A stretch of DNA of 64,000 nucleotides, taken from assembly GCA_024236095.1 (NCBI GenBank), contig JACKLD010000015.1, positions 75,187 through 139,186 of the forward strand. The letters are read 5' to 3'. The translations under genes were made by a program, and so were the position numbers. This DNA comes from Pseudomonadaceae bacterium (GTDB taxonomy: Bacteria; Pseudomonadota; Alphaproteobacteria; UBA2136; UBA6156). The notes under the pieces are model-generated. The model saw nothing but the letters and a program-made list of their open reading frames with translations. It was not told the DNA's origin and ran no database searches. The first letter of the stretch is position 1. Each line of letters opens with the position of its first letter. Of the stretch, positions 1-7,833 are shown piece by piece.

Positions 1-988
1 GCGTCACCGTGGCGGCCAACTTGCCGGCGGCATCCTTGGTGGCCTTGGCGGCATCGCCTGCCGTGGCGGCCATGGTATCCACCGCCTTGTCGGCGGCGGC
101 CACGGCGCCCTCCACCGCGCCACCGGCGGTGTCGGCAGCGTCATCGGCAACATCCATGGCCTTTTTGCCTGCCGAGTTCCACCATGAGAACATGCCCTCG
201 CCCTTGTCTTCGGCGGCAGCGGTTTCTGCCATGGCGGATTCCTCACCGGCAGCGGGCTCCACCTCGGCCACAATAACTTCGGGCTCCACCACATCCAGCG
301 CCATGGCCGCCTTGAAGTTGGTGGGCAACGCCTTCTTGATGTTGTCTTCGGCCTGATCGGCATATTTCTCATCCAAGGCTTCGCCGCTGACCATCACTTC
401 GGTGTTGCTGAGCGAAGCATGGGCTTTTTCCAACTGCGAGAGGTTGAACAACACGGTGCCCGCCGCACTGCGCCAGCCTTCCGGCGCGCCGGCTTCCACC
501 ACGGTCAACTTGTCGGACACGTGCTCGGCACCATAGCGGTCGACCGCCAGCTTCATCAACACCTTACGGCTGTTTTCATCAGGAATCATGCCGGAAAGCT
601 CCACCGACTCGTCCTCTTTGGTAATGGTGAGGGTGTAGTTTTCAGGGGCCACCGGTGCGGCAGGAGCGGCCTCGGCCACGGTGATGGTGGTGGTCTCGAC
701 CGGCTTGCCGGCCACGGTCATGGCATCCACCACTTTGGCCACGCCAAAGGTTTGCGCGGCGGCCGAGAGGGCCTTGTCGTGGGCTTCGCCATCCGGCGCG
801 TCACCCACCACGGTCACTTCGCGACCGGCCACCTGCGCATCGGCAAACAGCAGGCCACGCTCGGCAAAGGTGGTGTTCACACGCTGCGAGATATCCTTCT
901 CGATCTGCGGGGTCAGCCACTGCACACCGGCCACAGCCGCCCACACCACTGCCGCCAAACCCAGCAGCCACACCACAATCCGCGTCAT
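1..988 (-). CDS. OmpA-family/BON-like envelope protein, 3' part beyond the left edge
   Basis: An open frame reads leftward from ATG at 988 and never stops before the window edge, giving 329 visible codons. AAGGAT lies about 9 bases before the start. Residues 4-22 form one hydrophobic helix (an uncleaved anchor or signal). Two BON-like segments follow, about residues 30-95 and 115-215; the second has the pattern of alphaproteobacterial OmpA proteins (SGMIPDE, then a GAP-W step). The last 100 visible residues are rich in Ala, Asp, Lys and Gly with a short helical repeat resembling LEA or apolipoprotein-like linkers. By analogy a C-terminal OmpA peptidoglycan-binding domain would lie off the edge; that is inference. 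Likely role: envelope anchoring to the wall. Confidence 0.75.
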   Translation of the reverse strand, partial: MTRIVVWLLGLAAVVWAAVAGVQWLTPQIEKDISQRVNTTFAERGLLFADAQVAGREVTVVGDAPDGEAHDKALSAAAQTFGVAKVVDAMTVAGKPVETTTITVAEAAPAAPVAPENYTLTITKEDESVELSGMIPDENSRKVLMKLAVDRYGAEHVSDKLTVVEAGAPEGWRSAAGTVLFNLSQLEKAHASLSNTEVMVSGEALDEKYADQAEDNIKKALPTNFKAAMALDVVEPEVIVAEVEPAAGEESAMAETAAAEDKGEGMFSWWNSAGKKAMDVADDAADTAGGAVEGAVAAADKAVDTMAATAGDAAKATKDAAGKLAATVT

Positions 989-1152
989 TTTGAACCCATC
1001 CTTTTGTTGGTTATATGTACACATAATGTACCCACGGTGTACGCCGCCCGCAAGATACGGTGCCTGCACACTAGGCAAACGGACACGCATCTTTCACACC
1101 ATGTCATCCAACCCCTTGTGCCCATGGCCATATCCTTTTACAGATAACGCAC

Positions 1153-1229
1153 GTGCCCGTAGCTCAGCTGGATAGAGCAGCGGTTTTCTAAACCGCTGGT
1201 CGGGGGTTCGAGTCCCTCCGGGCACGCCA
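1153..1229 (+). tRNA. tRNA-Arg (TCT)
   Basis: Cloverleaf with acceptor GTGCCCG/CGGGCAC, anticodon loop TTCTAAA giving anticodon TCT, T-loop TTCGAGT and an encoded CCA at 1227-1229. The 3' flank carries no duplicated end, unlike several other tRNAs in the window. Confidence 0.96.
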
Positions 1230-1458
1230 CTCACCATGCCAACTTTTGATAGTTTGCTTGTCCACTTTATCCACGACAGCCCGCCCTCGCTTGAAGCGGC
1301 GCTGCTGCGCGCCGCCCGCTCGGCCCCACATTTATAGCACCAACGCTCAGGCGCTGGCGGGGGAGGCACCCTCCCCCATGCCCCCTCCGCAACCACCGCA
1401 CTCCGTCGGGTGGAGCGGCTTTGTGCAATGTTCAGGGTTTCTTTGAGAACAAACCCCC
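1230..1458. other. Intergenic stretch without a recognisable gene
   Basis: No frame here shows a start, ribosome site and family signature together. It includes GC-rich low-information sequence around 1350-1400. I see no hairpin with a T-run. It may be debris of earlier insertions between the two tRNA loci, but nothing in it proves that. Confidence 0.4.
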
Positions 1459-1487
1459 TTGCCCTTGCCCGCCAAGCTGGCTATAAG
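1459..1487 (+). promoter_or_regulatory. Probable tRNA-Phe promoter
   Basis: TTGCCC at 1459-1464 and TATAAG at 1482-1487 are separated by 17 bases, matching other tRNA promoters in the window. It stands 29 bases before the broken tRNA-Phe copy, not the intact gene, so the intact tRNA-Phe is probably transcribed through the broken copy. Confidence 0.5.
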
Positions 1488-1515
1488 GGGGCGGCCTTAA
1501 CACGGCATCACACGT

Positions 1516-1599
1516 GGCTTGGTAGCTCAGTTGGTAGAGCAAGGGATTGAGCCGGAGCGCAGCGGAGACCAACCGCAGCGCAGCGGAGGTAAAATCCCT
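1516..1599 (+). pseudogene. Broken tRNA-Phe copy interrupted in the anticodon loop
   Basis: 1516-1550 is identical to the first 35 bases of the intact tRNA-Phe at 1650. At the anticodon a 40-base GC-rich insert (1551-1590) begins, followed by AAAATCCCT (1591-1599), which equals the 3' side of the anticodon arm. After that the sequence departs from the tRNA and makes a small palindrome (AAAATCCCTCAGGGATTTT, 1591-1609). No T-arm or acceptor 3' strand follows, so it cannot be a functional tRNA. Confidence 0.8.
1551..1573 (+). repeat. 23-bp GC-rich repeat, copy A
   Basis: These 23 bases (core GGAGCGCAGCGGAGACC) recur exactly at 16603-16625. Both copies touch or lie close to a fragment of a tRNA anticodon arm. 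A shorter internal echo, CGCAGCGCAGCGGAGG, follows at 1574-1589. Confidence 0.85.
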
Positions 1600-1649
1600 C
1601 AGGGATTTTCTTCCCGCCTGTGGCACCGTGTTTGCAAGAGGCACGATGT

Positions 1650-1725
1650 GGCTTGGTAGCTCAGTTGGTAGAGCAAGGGATTGAAAATCCCTGTGTCGTT
1701 GGTTCGATTCCGACCCAAGCCACCA
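1650..1725 (+). tRNA. tRNA-Phe (GAA)
   Basis: Acceptor GGCTTGG/CCAAGCC, anticodon stem AGGGA/TCCCT with loop TTGAAAA (anticodon GAA), T-loop TTCGATT and encoded CCA at 1723-1725. Its 5' half is duplicated at 1516-1550, and a decayed integrase lies just downstream. Confidence 0.96.
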
Positions 1726-1740
1726 TTTTCTTTTCTCCCC

Positions 1741-1821
1741 CTGTCCAGTCCCATCCAGAAAAATCAAGCGGCGTATGATGTTTGTGGCTTTAGCTTCTCT
1801 TGTACTGTCCAGTCCCGTCCA
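1741..1821 (+). repeat. Two 17-bp direct repeats downstream of tRNA-Phe
   Basis: CTGTCCAGTCCCATCCA at 1741-1757 recurs at 1805-1821 with one change (A to G). The spacing is 64 bases. The pair lies between tRNA-Phe and the integrase remnant, so recombinase-binding (arm-type) repeats are one possible reading. Confidence 0.6.
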
Positions 1822-1838
1822 TTGACATACCCCCATTG

Positions 1839-2050
1839 GTGGGGAACCTTGACCAAGAGGAATACAAGGCCCTTAGTCAAAACCTCGGTCATGAACATCT
1901 GATGACCACTTACAGAGCGCCTATGGCTATATCCAACCCGAACGGCAGGTAAAGCTACTCCGGGGGATTGGACAACGTTCTCAAACCTTGGCTGGGGTAA
2001 CAGATGATGAGTTATGGGTTGAAATGTTACGGAGGAAGCAGAAGACCTAG
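1839..2050 (+). pseudogene. C-terminal remnant of a tyrosine site-specific recombinase
   Basis: From 1839 one frame reads EEYKALSQNLGHEHLMTTYRA; the second frame continues at 1922 with YGYIQPERQVKLLRGIGQR and runs to TAG at 2048-2050. Joined, these match the end of phage-type tyrosine integrases: the LGHE(x)xxTT(x)xxYG block with the HxxT and the catalytic Tyr (YG) region followed by PERQ. The frame breaks at 1920-1921 and no N-terminal or central domain is present, so it is dead. Its place 3' of tRNA-Phe suggests it is left over from an element that used this tRNA. Confidence 0.75.
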
Positions 2051-2098
2051 TGGGCCACGCTATAGCAGTTCAGTTGGATTGTGACCCAACTTCTTTTC

Positions 2099-3559
2099 TC
2101 ACACCGCCGCCAACAAACAGCCGACCCCGCCTACCAGCAGCAGCCAGCTCAGTGGGTCTTGCAAGGCGTGCATCACCGGGTCGTCGTCGGCCATGGTGCC
2201 ACGGTTGGCGGCGTGCCACAAACGCCCCAGCCATGCCAACACCAACAAGCACAACAAGGCAAACCAGTCGGCGTGGGTATAGCGGGTGGCCAATTCGGCA
2301 CTGTGGGCGTGCATGGCCAGCACCGACACACCGGCAAAGCCCACTGCCAGCCCCTGCACCAACAACAACGGAAGGTCCGCAGGATGGTAAGGCCGCCGCA
2401 GCCCCGTCTGTGCCGCAGGTTCGGCATCCAGCATGCGCACCTCCACAAAGCGCTTCATCAGCATCAAGCTTTCAAACAACAGAAAACACGCCAGCAACAG
2501 CCAAACCGAAAGCCCCAGCCCGGTGGCGGCCATCCCCGCGACAATGCGCAGGGTATAAAGTCCGGCCAACAACAACACATCCACCTGCGGCCAGTACTTG
2601 AAAACCAGCGCGTATCCCAATGACAAAGCTGCATAAACCTGTATGACATGCAACAACGGCTGCCCGCCCTGAACCGCCGCCGCCCACGCTCCCGCCAGCA
2701 ACAGAGGCACCAGCAGCAACGCCGTGCCGATAGGAAAAAGCCCGGCCGCAACGGCACGTTGCTTTTTGTGCAAGTGGGCGCGGTCTTCGCTGATATCCAG
2801 CACGTCGTTGAGCAGATACATCGCACTGGAAACCAGCGACAACGCCAAAAACGCCCAGCCTGCGGCTATCAACACCGGCACATTTTGCCATGCCTGCGCG
2901 GCGATCACCGGCAGCAACACCAAGAGGTTCTTCAACCACAAATGCGGACGCAACGCCTGCCATACCGCCCAGCGGGCACGCAGCACCTTGGGCAGCACGT
3001 GCTCATGGTTGCCCAATCCCATGGCACGGCGGGTCACGCCGGTACCGGCGTTGACAATCCATGCCTTGCGCGCCACCGCCCACACCGGATGGTCGGCGTA
3101 GCTGTTGCCCGCATAGTCAAACCCCTTTTCGCCAAAGGTTTTGACCAAGGCCGCGGCCTTGTGGCGAGCGGTCAGATTGGTGGTGTTTTCCACCGTGCCC
3201 CATACTTCCACATCCATGCCGTGGGCGGCCAAAACCTGCATCACCAGCCGTTGCGGGCTGCCGGTGGCCACCACCACGCGACGCCCCCGTGCCTGCGCCT
3301 CGCGCAGCAGGTCTGCCGTGCGTTCGTCCAGCGGCAGGTCGGGATGCCAATGCCCCAGCAGATGATCCTCCAGTACCAGCTTGGCGGCGGCACGGCCATG
3401 GCGCAGGTAGGCAAACACCGCCAGCCACAGCAACCGCCAGTCGTGGCGCATGGCCCAAGCGATGGCCTCCCAAGTCAAATCGCTGCGGTGCAGGGTGCCG
3501 TCAAAATCCACCACCAAGGGCACATCGGCGGCAGGCACATGGCGTTGTTTGGGGTTCAT
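2099..3559 (-). CDS. HAD phosphatase-UbiA prenyltransferase fusion, membrane
   Basis: A 486-residue product from ATG at 3559; the frame is open further upstream to 3931 but that part overlaps the divergent pilin gene and has no family match. Residues 14-180 are HAD-like: DFDGT (18-22), ATGSP (98-102) and GNSYAD (151-156). Residues 205-486 are a polytopic UbiA domain with the Asp-rich motif NDVLDISED near 251-259. Such fusions resemble decaprenyl-phosphate phosphoribosyltransferase-type enzymes, which move a prenyl or polyprenyl-phosphate substrate in the inner membrane; the substrate here is unknown. I see no clear Shine-Dalgarno before 3559, so the start is uncertain. Confidence 0.8.
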   Translation of the reverse strand: MNPKQRHVPAADVPLVVDFDGTLHRSDLTWEAIAWAMRHDWRLLWLAVFAYLRHGRAAAKLVLEDHLLGHWHPDLPLDERTADLLREAQARGRRVVVATGSPQRLVMQVLAAHGMDVEVWGTVENTTNLTARHKAAALVKTFGEKGFDYAGNSYADHPVWAVARKAWIVNAGTGVTRRAMGLGNHEHVLPKVLRARWAVWQALRPHLWLKNLLVLLPVIAAQAWQNVPVLIAAGWAFLALSLVSSAMYLLNDVLDISEDRAHLHKKQRAVAAGLFPIGTALLLVPLLLAGAWAAAVQGGQPLLHVIQVYAALSLGYALVFKYWPQVDVLLLAGLYTLRIVAGMAATGLGLSVWLLLACFLLFESLMLMKRFVEVRMLDAEPAAQTGLRRPYHPADLPLLLVQGLAVGFAGVSVLAMHAHSAELATRYTHADWFALLCLLVLAWLGRLWHAANRGTMADDDPVMHALQDPLSWLLLVGGVGCLLAAV

Positions 3560-3773
3560 ACCGGAGGTATCGCGCCGCACCACTGCAAATGTCAACGCCC
3601 GCCGCCTGCCAACGTGGCGAATTGCGCCGATATTTACGCAAAATTGACGAAATGCAACCATTGGTGCCACATTGCCACGGCGGGGCATCCTATCTTGCCC
3701 AACCGGCCAAACCGCCGCCCGTTGCATGGGCGCCCCCCCTGCGCGGCTTTCGCACCAATGGTACGATGATGGC

Positions 3774-4289
3774 ATGAAATGCCTGTTTTTTGTGCTTGCC
3801 TTTACGCTCTCCGCCGCCACGGCGACAGCGCAGACGTTGACCAAGCTGAGCGATGCGCATTTCGGCACCATCGAGTTCGCCTCCAACCCTCTTTCCGGCA
3901 ACATCGTGATGCACGGCACCGGCGTCATCACCTACCCGGCCAACGCCAGCGGCAGCGGCGTGGGCACGGCAGGCGCCGTACGGATGAACGGCACGTCGGG
4001 CACCAACGCCAGCATCCGCTGCAAGAAAAACGTCATTTTGCAACTGGCGAGAAACAATAAATTCAACCTCGATGTCCGCCTCAGCGTGGCCACGGCGCAA
4101 ACCTTCGCCAACTCCACCGCCTGCAACGGGCTCAACAAAGCGATTCTCACCCGCACCCTCAACGGCACCACCGCCGATACCATTTATGCCGCCATCACCA
4201 TCCCCACCTCCGGCGCGAACGTGACCCACGGCAACTATTCCACCGTCAACAGCGGCAAGCCGATGGTTATCCGGGTAATTTTCAACTGA
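3774..4289 (+). CDS. Secreted pilin-like subunit (DUF4402/spore-coat-U type), first of the pilus cluster
   Basis: 171 residues from ATG at 3774, chosen because the frame then opens with a signal peptide (KCLFFVLAFTLSAATATAQ). The mature part has the pattern FGTIEF, a Gly-rich loop (GSGVGTAGAVRMNG), a Cys pair (RCKK, TACN) and a hydrophobic C-terminal strand (PMVIRVIFN) typical of chaperone-usher subunits. Its stop overlaps the usher start (ATGA at 4287-4291), so the two are translationally coupled. Family assignment is by pattern; it could be a tip adhesin-like subunit rather than the major pilin. Confidence 0.7.
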   Translation: MKCLFFVLAFTLSAATATAQTLTKLSDAHFGTIEFASNPLSGNIVMHGTGVITYPANASGSGVGTAGAVRMNGTSGTNASIRCKKNVILQLARNNKFNLDVRLSVATAQTFANSTACNGLNKAILTRTLNGTTADTIYAAITIPTSGANVTHGNYSTVNSGKPMVIRVIFN

Positions 4290-7200
4290 TGATGCGGCGC
4301 CTGCTTTCCTTTACCGTCATCGCCCTGCTGGCGGGCGGCATGGGCTATGCACTGTACCAAGGCAGCACACAGGGGCGCTGGCGCGATGCCCACCGCTACT
4401 GGCAAGACCGCACCGCGCTGGCCGCCATGGAGGGCCTGCAAGATATCGAGCCCGCCGCCGGCCCGGCCCTGCTGCACAGCCGCGCCCAATGCCAAACACC
4501 CTTGCAGCGGGTACGGTTGGAAGGGGCGACACAGCTGGACGGGAAAACCCTGGGCCGACAGCTCTCTCCCGCCAAGGCCGCGCCGCTCACCGTAGCCGGC
4601 GGCATGGCGCTGCTGCGGCAGGTGGGGCGGGCTTATGCACAACAAGGGCTGCCGCAGCCATCGCTGAAGCTTGACCTGCAAGACCTCTGCTACGGCGATG
4701 CCATCGTGGTGGTGCAAGAGTCCCCGCCCCCCAAGCCTGCGCAGCCGACCTTGCTCAGCCCCGTGCCAATGGCGGCAGGCGACTACGCCCCCCGTTATGC
4801 CGACCTGCCAAGCCAAACCTTGGCAGGCATCCCGCCCAGCCTGCTGCTGCCGCCCCCTGCCGAGACCGAAATCGCCACCACCCAACTGGAGGTAGCCCCC
4901 TTGCAAGCCCCGCAAGGCGGTTGGGCCGACGGCACCGCCGACACCACCGCCGCGCCGCTGGCCGACGCCGACATGGTGACGCGCGGCGAAGAAGACCTGC
5001 TGCTGCTCTCGCTCACCGTCAACGGCACGCTGGTGCACGAGGGCGTCACCGCCTACATGGCCGATGAAACCGGACAGGTGTGGCTGCCACTGGGGCTGAT
5101 TGCGCGGGTGCTGGACTTCCCCTTGAAGGTGGATACCGGCGCGGGCGTCATCAGTGGCTGGTTCATGGAGGAGGCCAACACCTTGAGCCTCAACACCGCC
5201 GCCCGAACCCTCAGCATCGGCGGCAAGGTGCTGGAACCCTACCCCGCCGAGCGTATCGAACGCCATGCCGACGACATCTACATCCACTCGGCGCTGATGG
5301 CCAAACTGATGGGCATCGACGGCACGCTGGATTTCAACAACCTCAGTTACGCCCTCACCACCCGCCAACCGCTGCCGGTCGAGCTTCGCAAGCAGCGCGA
5401 AGCCAGCTGGGCGGCACTGGAGCGCCAACGGACGCGCGCATTGGCCAACGCGCTGGACGGAGCCACGCCCCTGCCCTACGACTGGATCGGCATGCCCTCC
5501 GTCCGGCTGGATGCCGGCATCAACAGCCGCCGCGAGGCTGGCGGCGGCCCGCGAAACAGTGCCAACATGAGCGTGCAGGCGCAGGGCGATATTTTGAAGA
5601 CCAGCGGCAACCTGACCCTCTCGGCCAGCAAGGACGAAGACGGCAAGGTGGCCCTGAAGGGCGCTTCACTGGTACTGGAACGGCAAGAGCTTTCGCCCAC
5701 GCTGCTGGGGCCTTTGCAGGCCACCACCGTCAAGGCAGGCGATATCGACAGCGCCCGCCTGCCGTTGGCCGATGTCGGCGCGCGCGGACGCGGCTTGCGC
5801 ATCAACAACCAGCCTGCGGGCGTGGTCGACGACCCCGACCGCTTCGTCATCACCGGCGACGCTCCGGTGGGCTGGGACGTGGAAGTGTACCAAGACCAGG
5901 CCCTGCTGGCCTTCCAACGCACCGGCGATGACGGCCGCTACCGTTTCGACGCGCTGCCGCTGAAAAGCGGGCTCAACCTGTTCCGCATCGTCCAGCACGG
6001 CCCCCACGGCGAGGTGCGCGAATCCACCCAACGCTATTTCCTCGGCGAAGGCATGGTGGCCAAGGGGCAATTTCTTTACGATGTGAGCCTGTACCAGCCG
6101 GGCGCACCGCTCATCGCCACAGCAGGCCGCGGCGGCACCGATACGCCGTGGATGCTGGCCAACCGCTTCGACTACGGCCTTTCCCGTTACCTCACCGCAA
6201 GCCTCGGCAGTTACGGCCTGCTCAAGAGCAGCGCTCCCGCCGGCACCGACAACCACAGCGGTCTTACCGCAGGCCTGCGCGCCAGCTACGGGCGGGTGTT
6301 TGCCGCCGCCGACGCGATGCGCCGCAACGACGGCGCCACCGCGCAAGGCATTTCGTTGCGCGGCGGGCTGGGCGCGGGCACCGACGTGCGGCTGGGTTAC
6401 ACCCGCTATGGGGGATACAGCTTGCAAGAGCAGCCGACGCTCGACCTGTACGACATGTCCTTCAGCCACGGCACCACACTGGGGGGGTGGGGTATCACCA
6501 ACGACTTCTCCTACACACAAGAACGGCAGACCAGCCAGCGCCGCCACAGCGCCAGCCACCGGCTGGCGTTGGGCTATGGCCGGCTGGCCTTCAGCCACAG
6601 CCTTTCCCGCGAATGGACGGCCACCGGCAGCCAATGGACGGGCAGCCTCGAGTTCAGCGGCGCCGCCGAACCGTTCAACCTGACATGGCGCGGCAGCCTC
6701 GCCTACCGCCCCGACAGCGAGGACATCTTCCAGCGCGCGCTGCTTGCCGCCAACCTGAGACTGGCCGACGACGTGGCACTGGAATCCACCCTGCTGCACC
6801 TGCCATTGGAAGGCCGCAGCGAACTGGCAAATACCTTGCGGTACGACTGGGGCGCCTTCTCCACCGGCGTGCAGGCCCGCGCCGACACCCAAGGCAACAT
6901 GGGGCTTGGCGTCAACCTGTCCACCCAGTTCATCCCCACCGAGGGCTGGGCCTACCGCAACGTACACCCCGGCTACGGCAGCGGGCTTGGGCGTCTGCTG
7001 GTGCGGGTGTTTGTGGATAGCACCCCCAACGGCCACTACGATGACGGCGAGAAACTGCTGCCGGGGGTGGTGGTGCGCAACCGCACGCGCGGCAGCGACC
7101 ACACGGTGGATGCCCAGGGCTTCGCGGTGGTGGACAACCTGACGGCAGGCACCGCCACCCGTATCGGGCTGGAGGAGGAAACCATCCCCGACATCTACCT

Positions 7201-7630
7201 GAAGCCCAAGCAATCTGAAATCAAAGTGGTCAGCCACCCCGGTGCCAAGGGCATGGTGGATTTCCCGCTGGAACTGTACGGCGAGATAACCGGCAGCCTG
7301 TTCTGCCAGACCGGCGACGTGGTGCGCCCGGTGGGAAGCCTGGTGGTCGAGCTGGTCAACGAAAACGGCGAGGCGATAGACTACGCCGTGGCGGAAAGCG
7401 ACGGCTATTTTGCTCTGGGCCCCATCCCGCTGGGGCGCTACACCCTGCGCGCGCGGGAAAGCGAGGCCCGCGTGGCCGGGTACGAAGGCATTCCCAGCGA
7501 GGTGATTGCCCTGACCGCCACCGACAACATCCGCGACGACGTGGCTGTAGCCCTCAAGCAGGTGGCGCTGCCGGAAGAATCTCCTCCCATGCCTGCAAGC
7601 CCGCCTCAAGGCATAAACATCACCTACTGA
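4289..7630 (+). CDS. Outer-membrane fimbrial usher with POTRA-like N-terminal segment
   Basis: 1113 residues. An N-terminal hydrophobic helix (residues 6-24) is followed by a segment at 71-144 built like a POTRA repeat (strand RVRLEGATQL, two helices, strand ending GDAIVVVQE), a Pro-rich linker to about 230, an usher N-terminal and plug region to about 400, the barrel, and at 940-1110 carboxypeptidase-regulatory-like modules (VFVDSTPNGHYDDGEKLLPG and DGYFALGPIPLGRYTLRARE). Ushers of this SCPU/Csu-related class secrete and assemble pilins handed over by a periplasmic chaperone. The flanking pilins and chaperone agree with this. The POTRA-like part is not usual for ushers and is discussed in the findings. 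The first ATG (4289) overlaps the previous stop; a second ATG follows at 4292. Confidence 0.85.
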   Translation: MMRRLLSFTVIALLAGGMGYALYQGSTQGRWRDAHRYWQDRTALAAMEGLQDIEPAAGPALLHSRAQCQTPLQRVRLEGATQLDGKTLGRQLSPAKAAPLTVAGGMALLRQVGRAYAQQGLPQPSLKLDLQDLCYGDAIVVVQESPPPKPAQPTLLSPVPMAAGDYAPRYADLPSQTLAGIPPSLLLPPPAETEIATTQLEVAPLQAPQGGWADGTADTTAAPLADADMVTRGEEDLLLLSLTVNGTLVHEGVTAYMADETGQVWLPLGLIARVLDFPLKVDTGAGVISGWFMEEANTLSLNTAARTLSIGGKVLEPYPAERIERHADDIYIHSALMAKLMGIDGTLDFNNLSYALTTRQPLPVELRKQREASWAALERQRTRALANALDGATPLPYDWIGMPSVRLDAGINSRREAGGGPRNSANMSVQAQGDILKTSGNLTLSASKDEDGKVALKGASLVLERQELSPTLLGPLQATTVKAGDIDSARLPLADVGARGRGLRINNQPAGVVDDPDRFVITGDAPVGWDVEVYQDQALLAFQRTGDDGRYRFDALPLKSGLNLFRIVQHGPHGEVRESTQRYFLGEGMVAKGQFLYDVSLYQPGAPLIATAGRGGTDTPWMLANRFDYGLSRYLTASLGSYGLLKSSAPAGTDNHSGLTAGLRASYGRVFAAADAMRRNDGATAQGISLRGGLGAGTDVRLGYTRYGGYSLQEQPTLDLYDMSFSHGTTLGGWGITNDFSYTQERQTSQRRHSASHRLALGYGRLAFSHSLSREWTATGSQWTGSLEFSGAAEPFNLTWRGSLAYRPDSEDIFQRALLAANLRLADDVALESTLLHLPLEGRSELANTLRYDWGAFSTGVQARADTQGNMGLGVNLSTQFIPTEGWAYRNVHPGYGSGLGRLLVRVFVDSTPNGHYDDGEKLLPGVVVRNRTRGSDHTVDAQGFAVVDNLTAGTATRIGLEEETIPDIYLKPKQSEIKVVSHPGAKGMVDFPLELYGEITGSLFCQTGDVVRPVGSLVVELVNENGEAIDYAVAESDGYFALGPIPLGRYTLRARESEARVAGYEGIPSEVIALTATDNIRDDVAVALKQVALPEESPPMPASPPQGINITY

Positions 7631-7833
7631 AGGCTGTTGCCCCCACACCACACCACGGTGGCGCAATCATCATACATCAGACCCCACAATGTGCTTAAAG
7701 TTTGGTCACCCCGTATAAAGTATGCAGATAATCACCCTGTCAGATTATCTGACAACCGACTTTTGGCGCCCCCTATAAGACACTGCGTCTGAACCACGCC
7801 AGAAGAACATTAACAAAAACCGGAGAGATCCTT
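7631..7833 (+). promoter_or_regulatory. Regulatory gap in front of the second pilin
   Basis: 203 bases containing a perfect 17-bp palindrome (TGTCAGATTATCTGACA, 7738-7754), an overlapping 9-bp inverted repeat CAGATAATC/GATTATCTG (7725-7751), a promoter-like pair TGACAA (7750-7755) and TATAAG (7774-7779) 18 bases apart, and the ribosome site GGAGAG before 7834. The palindrome covers the -35 box, so a repressor there would block transcription. Confidence 0.6.
7738..7754. promoter_or_regulatory. Palindromic operator candidate
   Basis: TGTCAGATTATCTGACA is perfectly symmetric around a central T. It overlaps the proposed -35 element at 7750-7755. No regulator gene of the pilus lies next to it; the Crp/Fnr gene at 16890 is a remote candidate, but the palindrome is not a TTGAT-type FNR box. 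Confidence 0.55.

Noticed and set aside
1551..1590. The insert in the broken tRNA-Phe copy as a tRNA intron
   Set aside because: After the insert only the 3' anticodon strand returns; T-arm and acceptor are missing, so no functional tRNA could be spliced.
1681..1902. A 73-codon frame starting inside tRNA-Phe
   Set aside because: It begins within the tRNA, has no ribosome site, and the true signal of the region is the integrase remnant in other frames.
3560..3931. N-terminal extension of the HAD/UbiA gene up to 3931
   Set aside because: It overlaps the pilin gene and has no HAD or UbiA features; the domain begins right after 3559.
5666..7666. A 666-codon open frame antisense to the usher
   Set aside because: His/Gln/Val-rich translation typical of the complement of GC-rich coding DNA; no domain, signal or ribosome site.
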